Shown here: in pieces, positions 27,333 through 37,036 of the stretch
Layout: the number at the start of each line of letters is the position of its first letter
Numbering within the stretch: position 1 is the first letter of the stretch
Assembly: GCA_965233675.1 (NCBI GenBank)
Contig: OZ247498.1
Coordinates: forward strand, 3,658,001-3,722,000
Length of the DNA: 64,000 nt
Reading direction: 5' to 3'
From: SZUA-309 sp965233675
GTDB taxonomy: Bacteria > Pseudomonadota > Gammaproteobacteria > Pseudomonadales > Azotimanducaceae
Position numbers and translations under genes: made by a program
The notes under the pieces: generated by a model
What the model saw: the letters and a program-made list of their open reading frames with translations, nothing else
Told to the model about the DNA's origin: nothing
Databases searched by the model: none

Positions 27333-28346
27333 ATGAAAACCTCATCTCCGGGTGCGTTCGTAGCCGCCCTCTCCATCATCGCCTGCACGGCCCACGCAGC
27401 CACCTTCGAGTTTCCGGAATATGCGGTGGCCATCGATTTGCCGGACGGGTACACGGAACAGGAGCGGCGCGATGCTGCCGGCACAACAGTCGTGACACTC
27501 ATCAGCGGAGATTCGCAGGCACCCGTGGTCACCCTGAGTCTCATTCCACTGGAGACCGGCTACGACGGTCGGGAGGAGGTGTTCGAGATGCAGGCCACTT
27601 CTGTAGAGGAAGTCCTCGGAGGACGGACGGAAGTAAGCGAACTGAACGACTTCGACCTGGGTCACGTGCCGGCACGCTGGGGCTGGCTCGAAAGCGCGGC
27701 CGGCGCAACCGTGAATCACGTCGGAATCGGTGCCGCCGAGTTCGACGACGTTCAGGTTACGCTGACCGTTATCCTGCCCCGAGCGGCGTATGGGCAGTGG
27801 GCGGAGCCCATGAAATCGGCCTTTCTGTCGGTGCGCGTTCCCGGAGAACCCATCGCAGCCATGGCGGACGTTACCCCTGCCAACCGGCCGCTGCCGGCGG
27901 AGCTGGCCCCGCCTTCCACGTTCGAACATGCGCTGTTCACCGTGGATCTGCCGGCAGGGTGGTCCGGTGCGACCAACGCCACGGACCCCCGCGCCATCAA
28001 TCTTGCAGGACTCTCAGGGCCGACAGGATCGGTGACCGTGCTCTGCCTCACCGGCCTCGGCGCCAGCCAGAAGACCATGGACAACGCGACGCGCGGCTCG
28101 CTCACAGGCAGCCTGCCGAACATCGAGCACGTCAGCAGATCTTCGTTGAAAGCCGGGAATGGCAAGAAGATCAATGTGAACGTGTTTCGCGGCCGGACTG
28201 AAACCGAAGGAAGAACGGTGGAAATCGACGGCCTCACCGGCTCCGTGAAGCAGGGTAAATGCTGGCTCGGTTTCGTCGGGGTCAGTCCCGCCGATGGCGG
28301 CGTTCGACTTTCGCAGATGCTGGGGATCGTCCAATCCGTTCGCTGA
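27333..28346 (+). CDS. Secreted protein of unknown function
   Basis: 337 residues from ATG 27333, 16 nt after the preceding stop. A signal peptide (GAFVAALSIIACTAHAA) precedes a mature domain that appears twice: AATFEFPEYAVAIDLPDGY near the start and FEHALFTVDLPAGWSG near residue 205. Both halves look like the exported domains that open with a beta-strand and a LPxGW/Y turn. No catalytic residues recognised. Its 3' end overlaps the likely start of the next gene. Confidence 0.75.
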   Translation: MKTSSPGAFVAALSIIACTAHAATFEFPEYAVAIDLPDGYTEQERRDAAGTTVVTLISGDSQAPVVTLSLIPLETGYDGREEVFEMQATSVEEVLGGRTEVSELNDFDLGHVPARWGWLESAAGATVNHVGIGAAEFDDVQVTLTVILPRAAYGQWAEPMKSAFLSVRVPGEPIAAMADVTPANRPLPAELAPPSTFEHALFTVDLPAGWSGATNATDPRAINLAGLSGPTGSVTVLCLTGLGASQKTMDNATRGSLTGSLPNIEHVSRSSLKAGNGKKINVNVFRGRTETEGRTVEIDGLTGSVKQGKCWLGFVGVSPADGGVRLSQMLGIVQSVR

Positions 28347-30292
28347 TACCCATCCACAGGGCAGCGTTTGCGCTGACATGGCTTTTCATCGGAGCCGACG
28401 CACGGGCAGCCTTCGGCTACGATGTGCCTGCGGATCAGCCGGTCACAGCCTCACCCGCGCAGCTCGAGCGCCGCCTCGAGGCGCGTGGACCTGCACGCTG
28501 GAAGGTGCCGTTGGGCGCGGTACTCATCGAGCGTCTCATGTGGCTGGATTCGGACCGGGTGTATGTCGCCCTCCGCGCCGACAGTCAGAAGCTCGAAAAT
28601 CTCGATCACCTGGTGCTTGACGGGGAAACGGGAAGGATCCTCTGGCGCCGGGAACGCAGTCAGCGGGATGGGCGCTACCGGATACTCTATGCGACGTCCG
28701 ACCTGCTGCTGTTCGCAGTGGATCGTCCCAACGGCGCCCGAACCGTGGAAGCACTGGACGTCGCGACCGGAAATGCACGCTGGGCAATGGAACAGCGCCG
28801 GCCCCGCCGGGGAGAACCCACACCGCCGATTCTCGTCGATGATGCCGGGGATGAACCGGCGCGGCTGGTGCTGATCGAGGGTACCCGGGCCCAGGCCGTC
28901 GACGTTACGGACGGAACGGTGCTCTGGCGCCGGAAACTCGGGTCATCGGGCGGCGCGGGGGGCCTTCAAAGCAACGGCAGCGTGCTCTGGGATGCGAATG
29001 GCGGCGTTTTTTCCCGGGTACGCCTGAGTGACGGCGGATCGGTCTGGGACAGCAGGATCGAAGTGGCGGACCACGTGCAGCCTCAGGCGGAGGACGGGCG
29101 GGTATACGTTGCGACACCGGACAGCGGGATCGCCGCATTGAGAGCGGACGACGGCAGCACGGTCTGGCGCACCCGTCTGCCCGGCGGGGCCGTCGTGAAC
29201 AGTCTGCAGCTCGGTGCCGGCAGTCTTTTTGTACGCGGCCACGAAGAGAGCGACGGTCGCTCCAGACCTGTCACCATGAGTCTCGACTTGGACACCGGCG
29301 CGCTTCGCTGGACGCACCATACGGCCACGCCTTCTCTCTCTAATCTGATCGAAGAAGACGGCGTCGTCTATCATGCGACGGCAAGTGAGGTGTACGCGCT
29401 GGATGCGGCCACAGGAAAAGAGCGGTTCGCGACACCCGTAACCGACACCGGCCGCAGTTTCCCCGTGCATCTTCGCCTCATGGAAGACCACGTGGTCTAT
29501 ATCGGGGAACTGCTCGTCGCCGGCGTGGAACGCTCCACAGGCACGTCGATCTTCCACCACGGGCTGACACCGATTTCGCCGGAAACCAGCCTGAATGCCC
29601 TGGACGTTTCCATTCCACGCCTGAAGGAGGCACTGGAAGCGACGCAGTCGAGCGGAAGTTCCTTTACGGTCGGGGAGTCACAACGCTACCAGACGCTTTC
29701 GAATTCCTACGCCCGGCAGGCGCAAAGCTATCGGACCCAGGCTTTCATGGCGAGTAGCTCGGGCAACACTTCCATGGCCGACAGCGCGCGGTTCCGGTCC
29801 ATGGAAGCCCAGAGCGCAGCAAACCGGGCCTCACGTCACGCCGAAACCATGGCAACCGTCGAGATGTCACTTTCCATCATGAATCTGGCCAGCCAGCTTC
29901 AGGAAGTGTGGAAAGCGGCCGGCATCCAGTCGACGATCGAGCGCCAGCAGCTGTTCCGAGACTCCATCGTCTCTGGCTACACCCTGTCCGAGAACGACCG
30001 GTACGTTTACAGGCCGCATAGCCGCTATCGATCAGCAGACGATCATTTTTCCGGCGTGCAGGTAATGGATCTGAACACCGGCCGACGCGCCTTCACCTAC
30101 CTGTCACCGTCCTATCGCGCCTACGGACTCTGGAACCTGGTGGATTTCGAAAAAGGCCTGGTCATCCATCACGGCGTCGGCCTGCAACCCGATCAGTACC
30201 ACTACAGTGAACTCCGGCGCATGGCACCCCGCGCTCCTAAAATCCGAACCGTCGAAAGCTATCTCATCGCATCGCCTATCCGAATGCCCTGA
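28259..30292 (+). CDS. PQQ-binding-like beta-propeller protein with inserted helical segment
   Basis: 677 residues if read from ATG 28259, which overlaps the previous gene by 88 nt. A CTG near 28343 would give a more compact signal (IHRAAFALTWLFIGADARA). Repeated WR and DxxTGxxxW blades (LDGETGRILWRRER, VDVTDGTVLWRRKL, LRADDGSTVWRTRL, LDAATGKERFATP) define a PQQ-like propeller at about residues 90-440. From about 475 to 565 a Ser/Ala/Gln-rich helical stretch interrupts it, then one more blade-like region (VMDLNTGRRAFTYL). Likely exported. Cofactor binding cannot be judged. Confidence 0.75.
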   Translation: MLARFRRGQSRRWRRSTFADAGDRPIRSLIPIHRAAFALTWLFIGADARAAFGYDVPADQPVTASPAQLERRLEARGPARWKVPLGAVLIERLMWLDSDRVYVALRADSQKLENLDHLVLDGETGRILWRRERSQRDGRYRILYATSDLLLFAVDRPNGARTVEALDVATGNARWAMEQRRPRRGEPTPPILVDDAGDEPARLVLIEGTRAQAVDVTDGTVLWRRKLGSSGGAGGLQSNGSVLWDANGGVFSRVRLSDGGSVWDSRIEVADHVQPQAEDGRVYVATPDSGIAALRADDGSTVWRTRLPGGAVVNSLQLGAGSLFVRGHEESDGRSRPVTMSLDLDTGALRWTHHTATPSLSNLIEEDGVVYHATASEVYALDAATGKERFATPVTDTGRSFPVHLRLMEDHVVYIGELLVAGVERSTGTSIFHHGLTPISPETSLNALDVSIPRLKEALEATQSSGSSFTVGESQRYQTLSNSYARQAQSYRTQAFMASSSGNTSMADSARFRSMEAQSAANRASRHAETMATVEMSLSIMNLASQLQEVWKAAGIQSTIERQQLFRDSIVSGYTLSENDRYVYRPHSRYRSADDHFSGVQVMDLNTGRRAFTYLSPSYRAYGLWNLVDFEKGLVIHHGVGLQPDQYHYSELRRMAPRAPKIRTVESYLIASPIRMP

Positions 30293-31255
30293 CGGTCTAC
30301 CAGCCATGCACCCGGACTGCCGTCGGTGGGATAAAGCAACATCTCTTCTTTAGTTTCGGCTAACCCTGATCGCTTGTTATTCGTTGAGGGTCGGACAGCC
30401 TGCAGGACTGACTGGCGTAGTCGAGCCGCATCGGATTCGAAGGGAGATTGTGGGGCCCGTTGCTCGCCTGGAGGATTCCGCTGACTTGGTCTCGTCATCG
30501 TTCGAAACCTGCTCAGAAACCCCGACGACGAAAGTTTTCGGGATTTTCGCCTCCGGAGATACCGAAAAAACCAGTATCAAGGAGATCGCCAAGAGTAAGA
30601 ACGCGCACTTTGTATGATTTCTACTCAGGCCGCTCTTCCATGAGACGGGTGATGGATCCCAGTTTCCGAGACCGCTCTATGACGCGGGTTCAGCGACGTT
30701 CAATGCCGAGGAGAAACGCCGAGGAGAAACGCCGAGGACAAAGCCATTCTCCTGATGCGCTACATTAGCTTGCCCATCAATCCGGTTACCCGAGAATGGT
30801 AAAAGCCGGACTCAACCCCACGACTTTTCCGTCCAGAAAGTATGTATCCCGACGGATAACGTCTCGAGCAGGTAGCTTTCGACGCTAAAATACCTCAGCG
30901 GGGGCTAGCAGGATCGTTCTTGTTCGAAGTTGCAGCAATGAATGCAACTATGGTGGCGGCGGTACCTGACGATAGCAGCAACTAAGACACTGCGCCCTCG
31001 AATTATGCTCTCGTCAAGGGAATCCGCTGGAAACACTAACGCCCGGTTGAGCGGTTCAGTCCCGCGTTCTCCGAAAGATCGCTCGGTTCAGTTCACCTTT
31101 CCATCCGCACACCTTCACGATAACCTACCTCTCTGTCGGTAGTCCGCCTTGTATTTCCGCAGACCCGCTTCTTTTGGATGCATGTTTCAAGTCGTCCAGG
31201 AAGTCACCCAGGTGTGCGCCATCGGTCACCGATCTCGACCAGCAAAGGAGCGTTC
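30293..31255. other. 963-bp stretch without a supported gene
   Basis: The open frames here are short, unsupported and lack signal, domain or ribosome-binding features. It holds a 13-bp tandem repeat at 30705-30743 and the promoter region of the efflux operon. No regulator gene for the pump is present. Confidence 0.6.
30705..30743 (+). repeat. 13-bp tandem repeat, nearly three units
   Basis: GCCGAGGAGAAAC occurs at 30705 and 30718, then a third unit diverges (GCCGAGGACAAAG at 30731). The unit is not a multiple of three. It is probably a slippage product in non-coding DNA. Confidence 0.6.
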
Positions 31256-32449
31256 ATGGACCGGCTCAGCCACGTCAGTATTGTCGTGCTCGTCTCGAGC
31301 GTACTCATGCTTGCCGCCTGTGAGCAGGAGCCTGCGCACCAACAGGACACGGGAGGCAACGCTGCACGCGCGCAGGAGGTCGGAGTGGTCACGATCAAGC
31401 CGCAACGAGCGGTGCTCACTGTCGAGCTTCCCGGTCGCACCCGGCCGTATGCTGTCTCCGAAGTTCGTCCTCAGGTCAGCGGCATTCTCGAGGCGCGCTT
31501 GTTCGTGGAAGGCAGCCAGGTGGAAGCGGAACAGCCGCTCTATCAGATAGACGATACGCTGTACGTTGCGGCAGTGGACAGTGCCCGGGCACAGCTGGCG
31601 AGCGCGGAAGCCGCTCTGACCACGGCAAAGCTGCGTGCGGAGCGCTATACTTCGCTGCGCGAGGAAAAGTCCATCAGCCAGCAGGACCACGATGACGCGC
31701 AGGCTGCGTTGCAGCAGGCAGAGGCCAGCGTATCGCAGCAGGAAGCGAGCCTCGCAACCGCCCGCATCAACCTGGGATACACCCGGATCATCGCACCCAT
31801 CTCCGGTCGGATCGGGCGATCCTTCCTGACCCAGGGTGCACTCGTGACAGCGAATCAGGAAGAGGCGCTGGCCATCATCCAGATCCTCGACCCTATCTAT
31901 GTGGACATCAATCAGTCGAGCAAAGAGATCGCATCACTGCGCAGGGCGGCCGGTAATGGAGAGCGCACGGCAGACGGCGTCACGGCCAGGGTTACGCTGA
32001 CACTGGAGGACGGTACGCCCTATCCGGAAGAAGGCACGCTCCAGTTCAGCGAAGTGGTAGTGGACCCCAGCACCGGGTCGGTTACGCTCAGAGCAGAGTT
32101 TCCCAATCCCGATGCCGAACTGCTGCCCGGCATGTTCGTTCGCGCAACTATCGCGACGAGGGTAGTGCCCGATGCGCTCCTGGTTCCGCAACGCGGAGTC
32201 AGCCGCGACAGCCGGGGCAACGCCACGGCGCTTATCGTCGACGCCGAAGGCATCGTCCGGCTGCGAACGCTCAACGTTCAGCGCACGGTAGGCTCAACCT
32301 GGCTTGCAACCAGCGGCATCGAGCCCGGTGATCGGGTAATCGTCGAGGGGCTGCAGTTCGCTCGTGCGGGTCAACCGGTGCGCGCCGTGCCGTTCCGGGG
32401 TGACAGATCGGCTGCCGCCGGGGCTGACTCGACGCGCACCGAACAATGA
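31256..32449 (+). CDS. RND efflux periplasmic adaptor (membrane fusion) lipoprotein
   Basis: 397 residues from ATG 31256 with AAAGGAG upstream. Lipobox LAAC, then the AcrA/MexA-type core: a lipoyl half (VSEVRPQVSGILEARLFVEG), a long helical hairpin rich in Ala/Gln (residues about 95-160), the second lipoyl half (YTRIIAPISGRIGRSFLTQG) and beta-barrel (NPDAELLPGMFVRATI). It bridges the inner-membrane pump and an outer-membrane TolC-type channel, which is not encoded nearby. Its last bases overlap the pump gene start by 4 nt. Confidence 0.94.
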   Translation: MDRLSHVSIVVLVSSVLMLAACEQEPAHQQDTGGNAARAQEVGVVTIKPQRAVLTVELPGRTRPYAVSEVRPQVSGILEARLFVEGSQVEAEQPLYQIDDTLYVAAVDSARAQLASAEAALTTAKLRAERYTSLREEKSISQQDHDDAQAALQQAEASVSQQEASLATARINLGYTRIIAPISGRIGRSFLTQGALVTANQEEALAIIQILDPIYVDINQSSKEIASLRRAAGNGERTADGVTARVTLTLEDGTPYPEEGTLQFSEVVVDPSTGSVTLRAEFPNPDAELLPGMFVRATIATRVVPDALLVPQRGVSRDSRGNATALIVDAEGIVRLRTLNVQRTVGSTWLATSGIEPGDRVIVEGLQFARAGQPVRAVPFRGDRSAAAGADSTRTEQ

Positions 32450-35400
32450 TTTCCAGGTTTTTCATCGACCGCCCCATCTTCGCCTGGGTGATCGCCATCT
32501 TCATCACCCTCGCGGGTGTGTTGTCCATCTTTCAACTTCCGGTGGAACAGTATCCGAGCATCGCACCGCCGTCGGTCACCGTGCAGGCGCAATACCCCGG
32601 CGCATCGGCGGAAACGACCCAGAATTCGGTGACTCAGGTTATCGAGCAGCAGCTCACCGGCATCGACAACCTGCTCTACTTCTCCTCGTCGAGCAGTTCC
32701 TCCGGCCAGGCGGAGATCACGGCGACGTTCGCCCCGGGGACAGACCCCGACATCGCCCAGGTTCAGGTGCAGAACAAGGTTCAGCAGGCCCTACCCAGAC
32801 TTCCGCAGGAAGTCACGCAGCAGGGATTGGCCGTGCAGAAGTCTCAAAGCGGATTTCAGCTCATCATCGCGCTCTCCGACACGATGGGGCGCTACGACGC
32901 CGTCGACATCGCCGACTACGTGGCCAGCAATCTCCAGGACCCGATCTCGCGAGTGCCCGGTGTCGGCGAAGCACGGGTATTCGGGTCATCCTATGCCATG
33001 CGTATCTGGCTGGACCCGTACAAGCTCGTCTCCTACAACCTGACGCCCGCAGACGTACGGGACGCGATCCGCGCACAGAATACCCAGGTGTCAGCCGGTG
33101 CGCTCGGAGGGCTGCCGGCAACAGCCGAACAGCAGTTCAATGCCACCGTAACAGCGCAAAGCCGCCTGTCTACGCCGGACCAGTTCAGGAACATCATTCT
33201 CAAAGGGTCCACCAGCGGCGCGCTAGTCAGACTTGCGGACGTCGCTCGAGTGGAGATCGGCGCGGACAACTACGGCGTGGTCAACCGCCTGGACGGCCGA
33301 CCGTCCGCCGGTATGCCAGTGAGTCTCGCACCCGGAGCCAACGCACTCACTACCATTGATACGGTAAAAGCCCGTGCGCAGGACCTGGCTGAATCCCTGC
33401 CGGAAGGCATTGAGCTCTCTTTTCCGGTGGACAACACGCGTTTCATCCGAATTTCCATTCGCGAGGTGGTTTTTACGCTGCTCGAAGCCATCGTGCTGGT
33501 AATTCTGGTCATGTTTCTGTTTCTGCAGAACCTGCGCGCGACGCTGATTCCGGGGATCGCAGTGCCGGTGGTTCTATTCGGCACGTTCGGTGCGCTGATC
33601 GCCTTCGGCTTCACCATCAATACTCTGACCCTGTTCGCACTGGTGCTGTCCATCGGCCTGCTGGTGGATGACGCGATCGTCGTCATCGAAAACGTGGAGC
33701 GGGTGATGCGGGAAGAGGGACTCAGTCCCCGGGAAGCGACGGGCAAATCCATGGGGCAAATTACCGGCGCGCTGATTGCGATCGCGCTGGTGCTCTCCGC
33801 CGTGTTTGTGCCTATGGCCTTCTTCGGAGGTTCCACGGGCGTGATTTACCGGCAGTTCTCCGTGACTATCGTCTCGGCCATGGCGTTGTCGCTGTTCGTT
33901 GCCCTTGTCCTCACACCGGCGCTGTGTGCCACCCTGTTGAAGCCGCTGCCTGCGGACCATGTGGAGCGGCACGGATGGTTCTTCACTTGGTTCAACAATA
34001 CTTTCGAGTCCGGCCGTGACCGCTATGTCGATGCGGTGCGCCGCCTGCTCGGGCGGCGGAAGTCCGCGATGCTGGCATACGGCGTAATTGTTGCGCTGAT
34101 GGTCGTACTGTTTCTGCGCATGCCGACGGGATTCCTGCCCGAGGAAGACCAGGGTGGTCTCTTTACGCCCATCGTCCTGCCTCCCGGGGCGATGCAGTCG
34201 CACACGCTGGAGGTAGCCGAAAAGGTCGAGCAGTTCTATCTCGAGGACGAGAAGGACAATATCCACAGCGTATTCATCGTCGCGGGTTTCAGCTTCGCCG
34301 GCCAGGGACAGAATGCCGGACAGGCGTTTGTGAACCTCAAAGATTGGGACGAGCGGCCGGGCGAGGCGAACAGCGCCCAGGGAATCGTCCGGCGTGCCAT
34401 GCAGACGTTTTCGGAGATCAACGACGGCAGGGTGTTCGCGCTGCTCCCATCACCGATCCGGGAGCTGGGGAACGCGACTGGTTTCGATATGCAGCTCGAA
34501 GACCGCCGCGGCCGCGGTCACGATGTGCTGATGGCGGCACGAGACCAGCTGCTTGCCGCTGCGCAATCGAGCCCCATCATCACACAGGTGCGTCACAACG
34601 GGCTGGACGACACACCTGAGCTGCGCATTCACGTTGATCAGCCGAAAGCGAATGCCCTCGAAGTATCGCTGGACGACATCAACTACACTCTGTCGGCTGC
34701 CTGGGGCGGCACGTACGTGAACGACTTCATCGACCGCGGCCGGGTGAAACGTGTCTATATGCAGAGTGATGCCCCATTCCGCATGACGCCCGGAGACCTC
34801 AATCACTGGTACGTGCGCACCGCCACCGGAACCATGGCTCCATTCTCGGCATTCGTTGACTGGGAATGGGAGCAAGGACCTTCGAAGCTCGAACGATTCA
34901 ACGGGATTCCGTCCCTCAATATTCAAGGGCAGCCAGCCCCCGGATACAGCACCGGTTCCGCCATGGCGGAAATGGAACGCCTGGTGGCCGAGCTGCCTCC
35001 AGGTTTCGGGCTTGAGTGGACGGGCGCATCCTTTCAGGAGCGCCTGTCCGGTGCCCAGGCGCCCATGCTCTATGCCATATCGATTCTGGTGGTTTTCCTC
35101 TGCCTGGCGGCGCTCTACGAGAGCTGGACGGTGCCCGTTGCCGTGCTACTCGTGGTGCCTCTGGGGATCATCGGGGCGGTGGTCGCAGCCTCAGGCCGGG
35201 GGCTCTACAACGACATCTATTTTCAGGTGGGCCTGCTTGCGACCATGGGGCTCGCTGCGAAGAACGCCATTCTCATCATCGAATTTGCCGAAGCCGCCCT
35301 GCGCGAGGGCGCAGACGCAGTCAGTGCAGCCGTGGACGCCGCCCGGTTGCGTCTGCGCCCGATCATCATGACGTCACTTGCTTTCATCGCCGGCGTTTTT

Positions 35401-35616
35401 CCGCTGGTGACTGCAAGCGGCGCCGGTGCTGCCAGTCAGAACGATATCGGCACCGGTGTAGTCGGCGGGATGTTCTCAGGGGCCGTGCTGGCCATCTTCC
35501 TGGTGCCTGTGTTCTTCGTGGTCGTGCGCGGCCGCAGGAAAGGGCCGCAATCGACCGCTTCGGCAGGATCCGGATCCGCTTCAGGGGCGGAGAGGACGCC
35601 GCATCTGGATTCATAA
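32446..35616 (+). CDS. RND multidrug efflux pump, AcrB/MexB-type (HAE1 family)
   Basis: 1056 residues, the usual length. MISRFFIDRPIFAWVIAIFI opens the first membrane helix. The proton-relay pair lies in the fourth helix (SIGLLVDDAIVVIENVERVM, residues about 400-420). GMPVSLAPGANAL and the C-terminal helices (GLAAKNAILIIEFAEAALRE) are also conserved. Driven by proton influx, it exports amphipathic drugs through the adaptor and an outer-membrane channel. The ATGA overlap with the adaptor gene shows translational coupling. The operon has neither a TolC gene nor a local repressor. Confidence 0.95.
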   Translation: MISRFFIDRPIFAWVIAIFITLAGVLSIFQLPVEQYPSIAPPSVTVQAQYPGASAETTQNSVTQVIEQQLTGIDNLLYFSSSSSSSGQAEITATFAPGTDPDIAQVQVQNKVQQALPRLPQEVTQQGLAVQKSQSGFQLIIALSDTMGRYDAVDIADYVASNLQDPISRVPGVGEARVFGSSYAMRIWLDPYKLVSYNLTPADVRDAIRAQNTQVSAGALGGLPATAEQQFNATVTAQSRLSTPDQFRNIILKGSTSGALVRLADVARVEIGADNYGVVNRLDGRPSAGMPVSLAPGANALTTIDTVKARAQDLAESLPEGIELSFPVDNTRFIRISIREVVFTLLEAIVLVILVMFLFLQNLRATLIPGIAVPVVLFGTFGALIAFGFTINTLTLFALVLSIGLLVDDAIVVIENVERVMREEGLSPREATGKSMGQITGALIAIALVLSAVFVPMAFFGGSTGVIYRQFSVTIVSAMALSLFVALVLTPALCATLLKPLPADHVERHGWFFTWFNNTFESGRDRYVDAVRRLLGRRKSAMLAYGVIVALMVVLFLRMPTGFLPEEDQGGLFTPIVLPPGAMQSHTLEVAEKVEQFYLEDEKDNIHSVFIVAGFSFAGQGQNAGQAFVNLKDWDERPGEANSAQGIVRRAMQTFSEINDGRVFALLPSPIRELGNATGFDMQLEDRRGRGHDVLMAARDQLLAAAQSSPIITQVRHNGLDDTPELRIHVDQPKANALEVSLDDINYTLSAAWGGTYVNDFIDRGRVKRVYMQSDAPFRMTPGDLNHWYVRTATGTMAPFSAFVDWEWEQGPSKLERFNGIPSLNIQGQPAPGYSTGSAMAEMERLVAELPPGFGLEWTGASFQERLSGAQAPMLYAISILVVFLCLAALYESWTVPVAVLLVVPLGIIGAVVAASGRGLYNDIYFQVGLLATMGLAAKNAILIIEFAEAALREGADAVSAAVDAARLRLRPIIMTSLAFIAGVFPLVTASGAGAASQNDIGTGVVGGMFSGAVLAIFLVPVFFVVVRGRRKGPQSTASAGSGSASGAERTPHLDS

Positions 35617-36140
35617 CGCGGCAGTAGCACCTGGACAGCAGCCCTTCTGCTGCCGGTACGGAGATTCTGACTACGACCTGGTGGTAGCAGTGCTTCAGGT
35701 GACGTCCGGTCATCTGTACGTCAATCCCGTTGCCGCATCGGATCTGTAACAGCTGACTGTTCATGAGCTCCAGAAACGCTGAGATGCTCGTTTCCATCAG
35801 GACGGTGATCACATTGTAACGACCGGACGCCGACGCGACTCAGCTGTACCGGCGTTCGATAGACGTAAAAAATACAGCTTTCCTCCTGACAGTGAACAAT
35901 TAGCACCCTTTTGTGCCTCTTTTTGTGCCCCTTTCTCGCCTCCCTGGTTGGTTTTCTCAAGGAAAATTTACCACGCCACAATGGCGTGGTCCTTCGGGAA
36001 GTCACCGCCTCGTATCCGGGCGGGGACAGAGAGCAATGTGCGATGTAGCGGGCGGCCGTCGTCGCATCGCCTACCTCCTGGACGAACGTCCGGTCCTGCC
36101 CGGAAATGCTGGTGTGAGCCGCCGTACCCGCATCTCTGGA
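35617..36140. other. 524-bp non-coding stretch with small repeats
   Basis: It contains two TTTTGTGCC repeats 12 bp apart (35909-35917, 35921-35929), a spacing seen in integrase arm-type sites, and a hairpin (CCACGCCA, loop CAA, TGGCGTGG at 35971-35989). No gene can be supported. Confidence 0.45.
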
Positions 36141-36326
36141 GACGATAAGCTGATCCTTGACAGAGTGAATGCCGTCCAGGCTTTTTGCGATCTCCACCGC
36201 CAGTGACGTGTCGATTTCCGTTCCAACTGTCTCTGTCAACAACACGTTGCCTTCCTCGATCTGCGAATGGATCCGGAAGTTGTTCAGATGTGGGTTGAAC
36301 AGGTAGGTAGTTTCCAGCCTGACAAG
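36141..36326 (-). pseudogene. BON-domain protein relic
   Basis: On the minus strand one frame reads LNNFRIHSQIEEGNVLLTET and then LAVEIAKSLDGIHSVKDQL, the pattern of a BON (OsmY-type) domain. The flanking sequence continues in other frames without a signal peptide or a proper end, so the gene appears disrupted. The neighbouring IS91 fragment may have caused this. Confidence 0.45.
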
Positions 36327-36595
36327 ACGTCCAGTAGTCTGCAAGGCTTCTCGTTCCCACAAGCCGAGGAGCGACGCGACGCAGGTACCAGAAGGATTCG
36401 AACCAGTGCGTGCTGACACACCGTTCGTTGATCTGGACGGACCTGTTTGTTTTCGAGAGGAAGGCTCCGTGATTGCGATCGGCCTGCTGCCTGAAGAAAA
36501 CACTGCAACTCTGCAGGGATTGCCCTCGGTGGCGTGATTTCACCATGGCTGACGTTGCCTTGGGTGGGTACGATGAACGCCGGTAAGGTGTTGGC

Positions 36596-36974
36596 GACCC
36601 CGCCACTGCTCAGGCAACCCGGGAGCAGCAACCCGCAGCCACTCCCACCGACTCTGCTGATCCGCCCACCGCGCCGCTGACCTGGGCGCAGCGCCTGAAA
36701 CGAGTGTTCGAACTAGACATCACCCTCTGCCCGCTCTGCGGCGGACAGCTTCGCGTGATCGCAGATATCACCGATCCTGACCTCATCCGCAAGATCCTCG
36801 ACCACGTTCAAAAGCGTGCCCCACCAGGGCTACCGCCACGACGCGCACCTTCCGATACAACCTATCCCGACCTGTTTGCCAAACGCCAATAAATCCGAGG
36901 CGACCATCCCGGCTGCGCGTACCATCTCTCGGCTTCCCCGTTCACCCCGACACCCGTACGACAACCGCTACTAC
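36596..36974 (+). repeat. 379-bp direct repeat, copy B: truncated IS91 transposase 3' end
   Basis: Exact copy of 19558-19936. It encodes only the last ~99 residues of the IS91 transposase (including CPLCGGQLRV) and the following 78 nt, so it is a non-functional fragment. It stops abruptly at the left end of the IS3 element, at position 36974/36975. Confidence 0.9.
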
Positions 36975-37036
36975 GGGTTAGGTACCGCTTTTCCGGACAC
37001 CTTAGAATAGGCCCATAAGGGCAAGGGAGGTGTCAG

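Noticed and set aside
30705..30743. CRISPR-like repeat
   Set aside because: The repeat is tandem without spacers and far too short. No cas gene is nearby.
30384..31142. Short open frames in the gap before the efflux operon
   Set aside because: No domain, no signal, no ribosome-binding site and no plausible composition.
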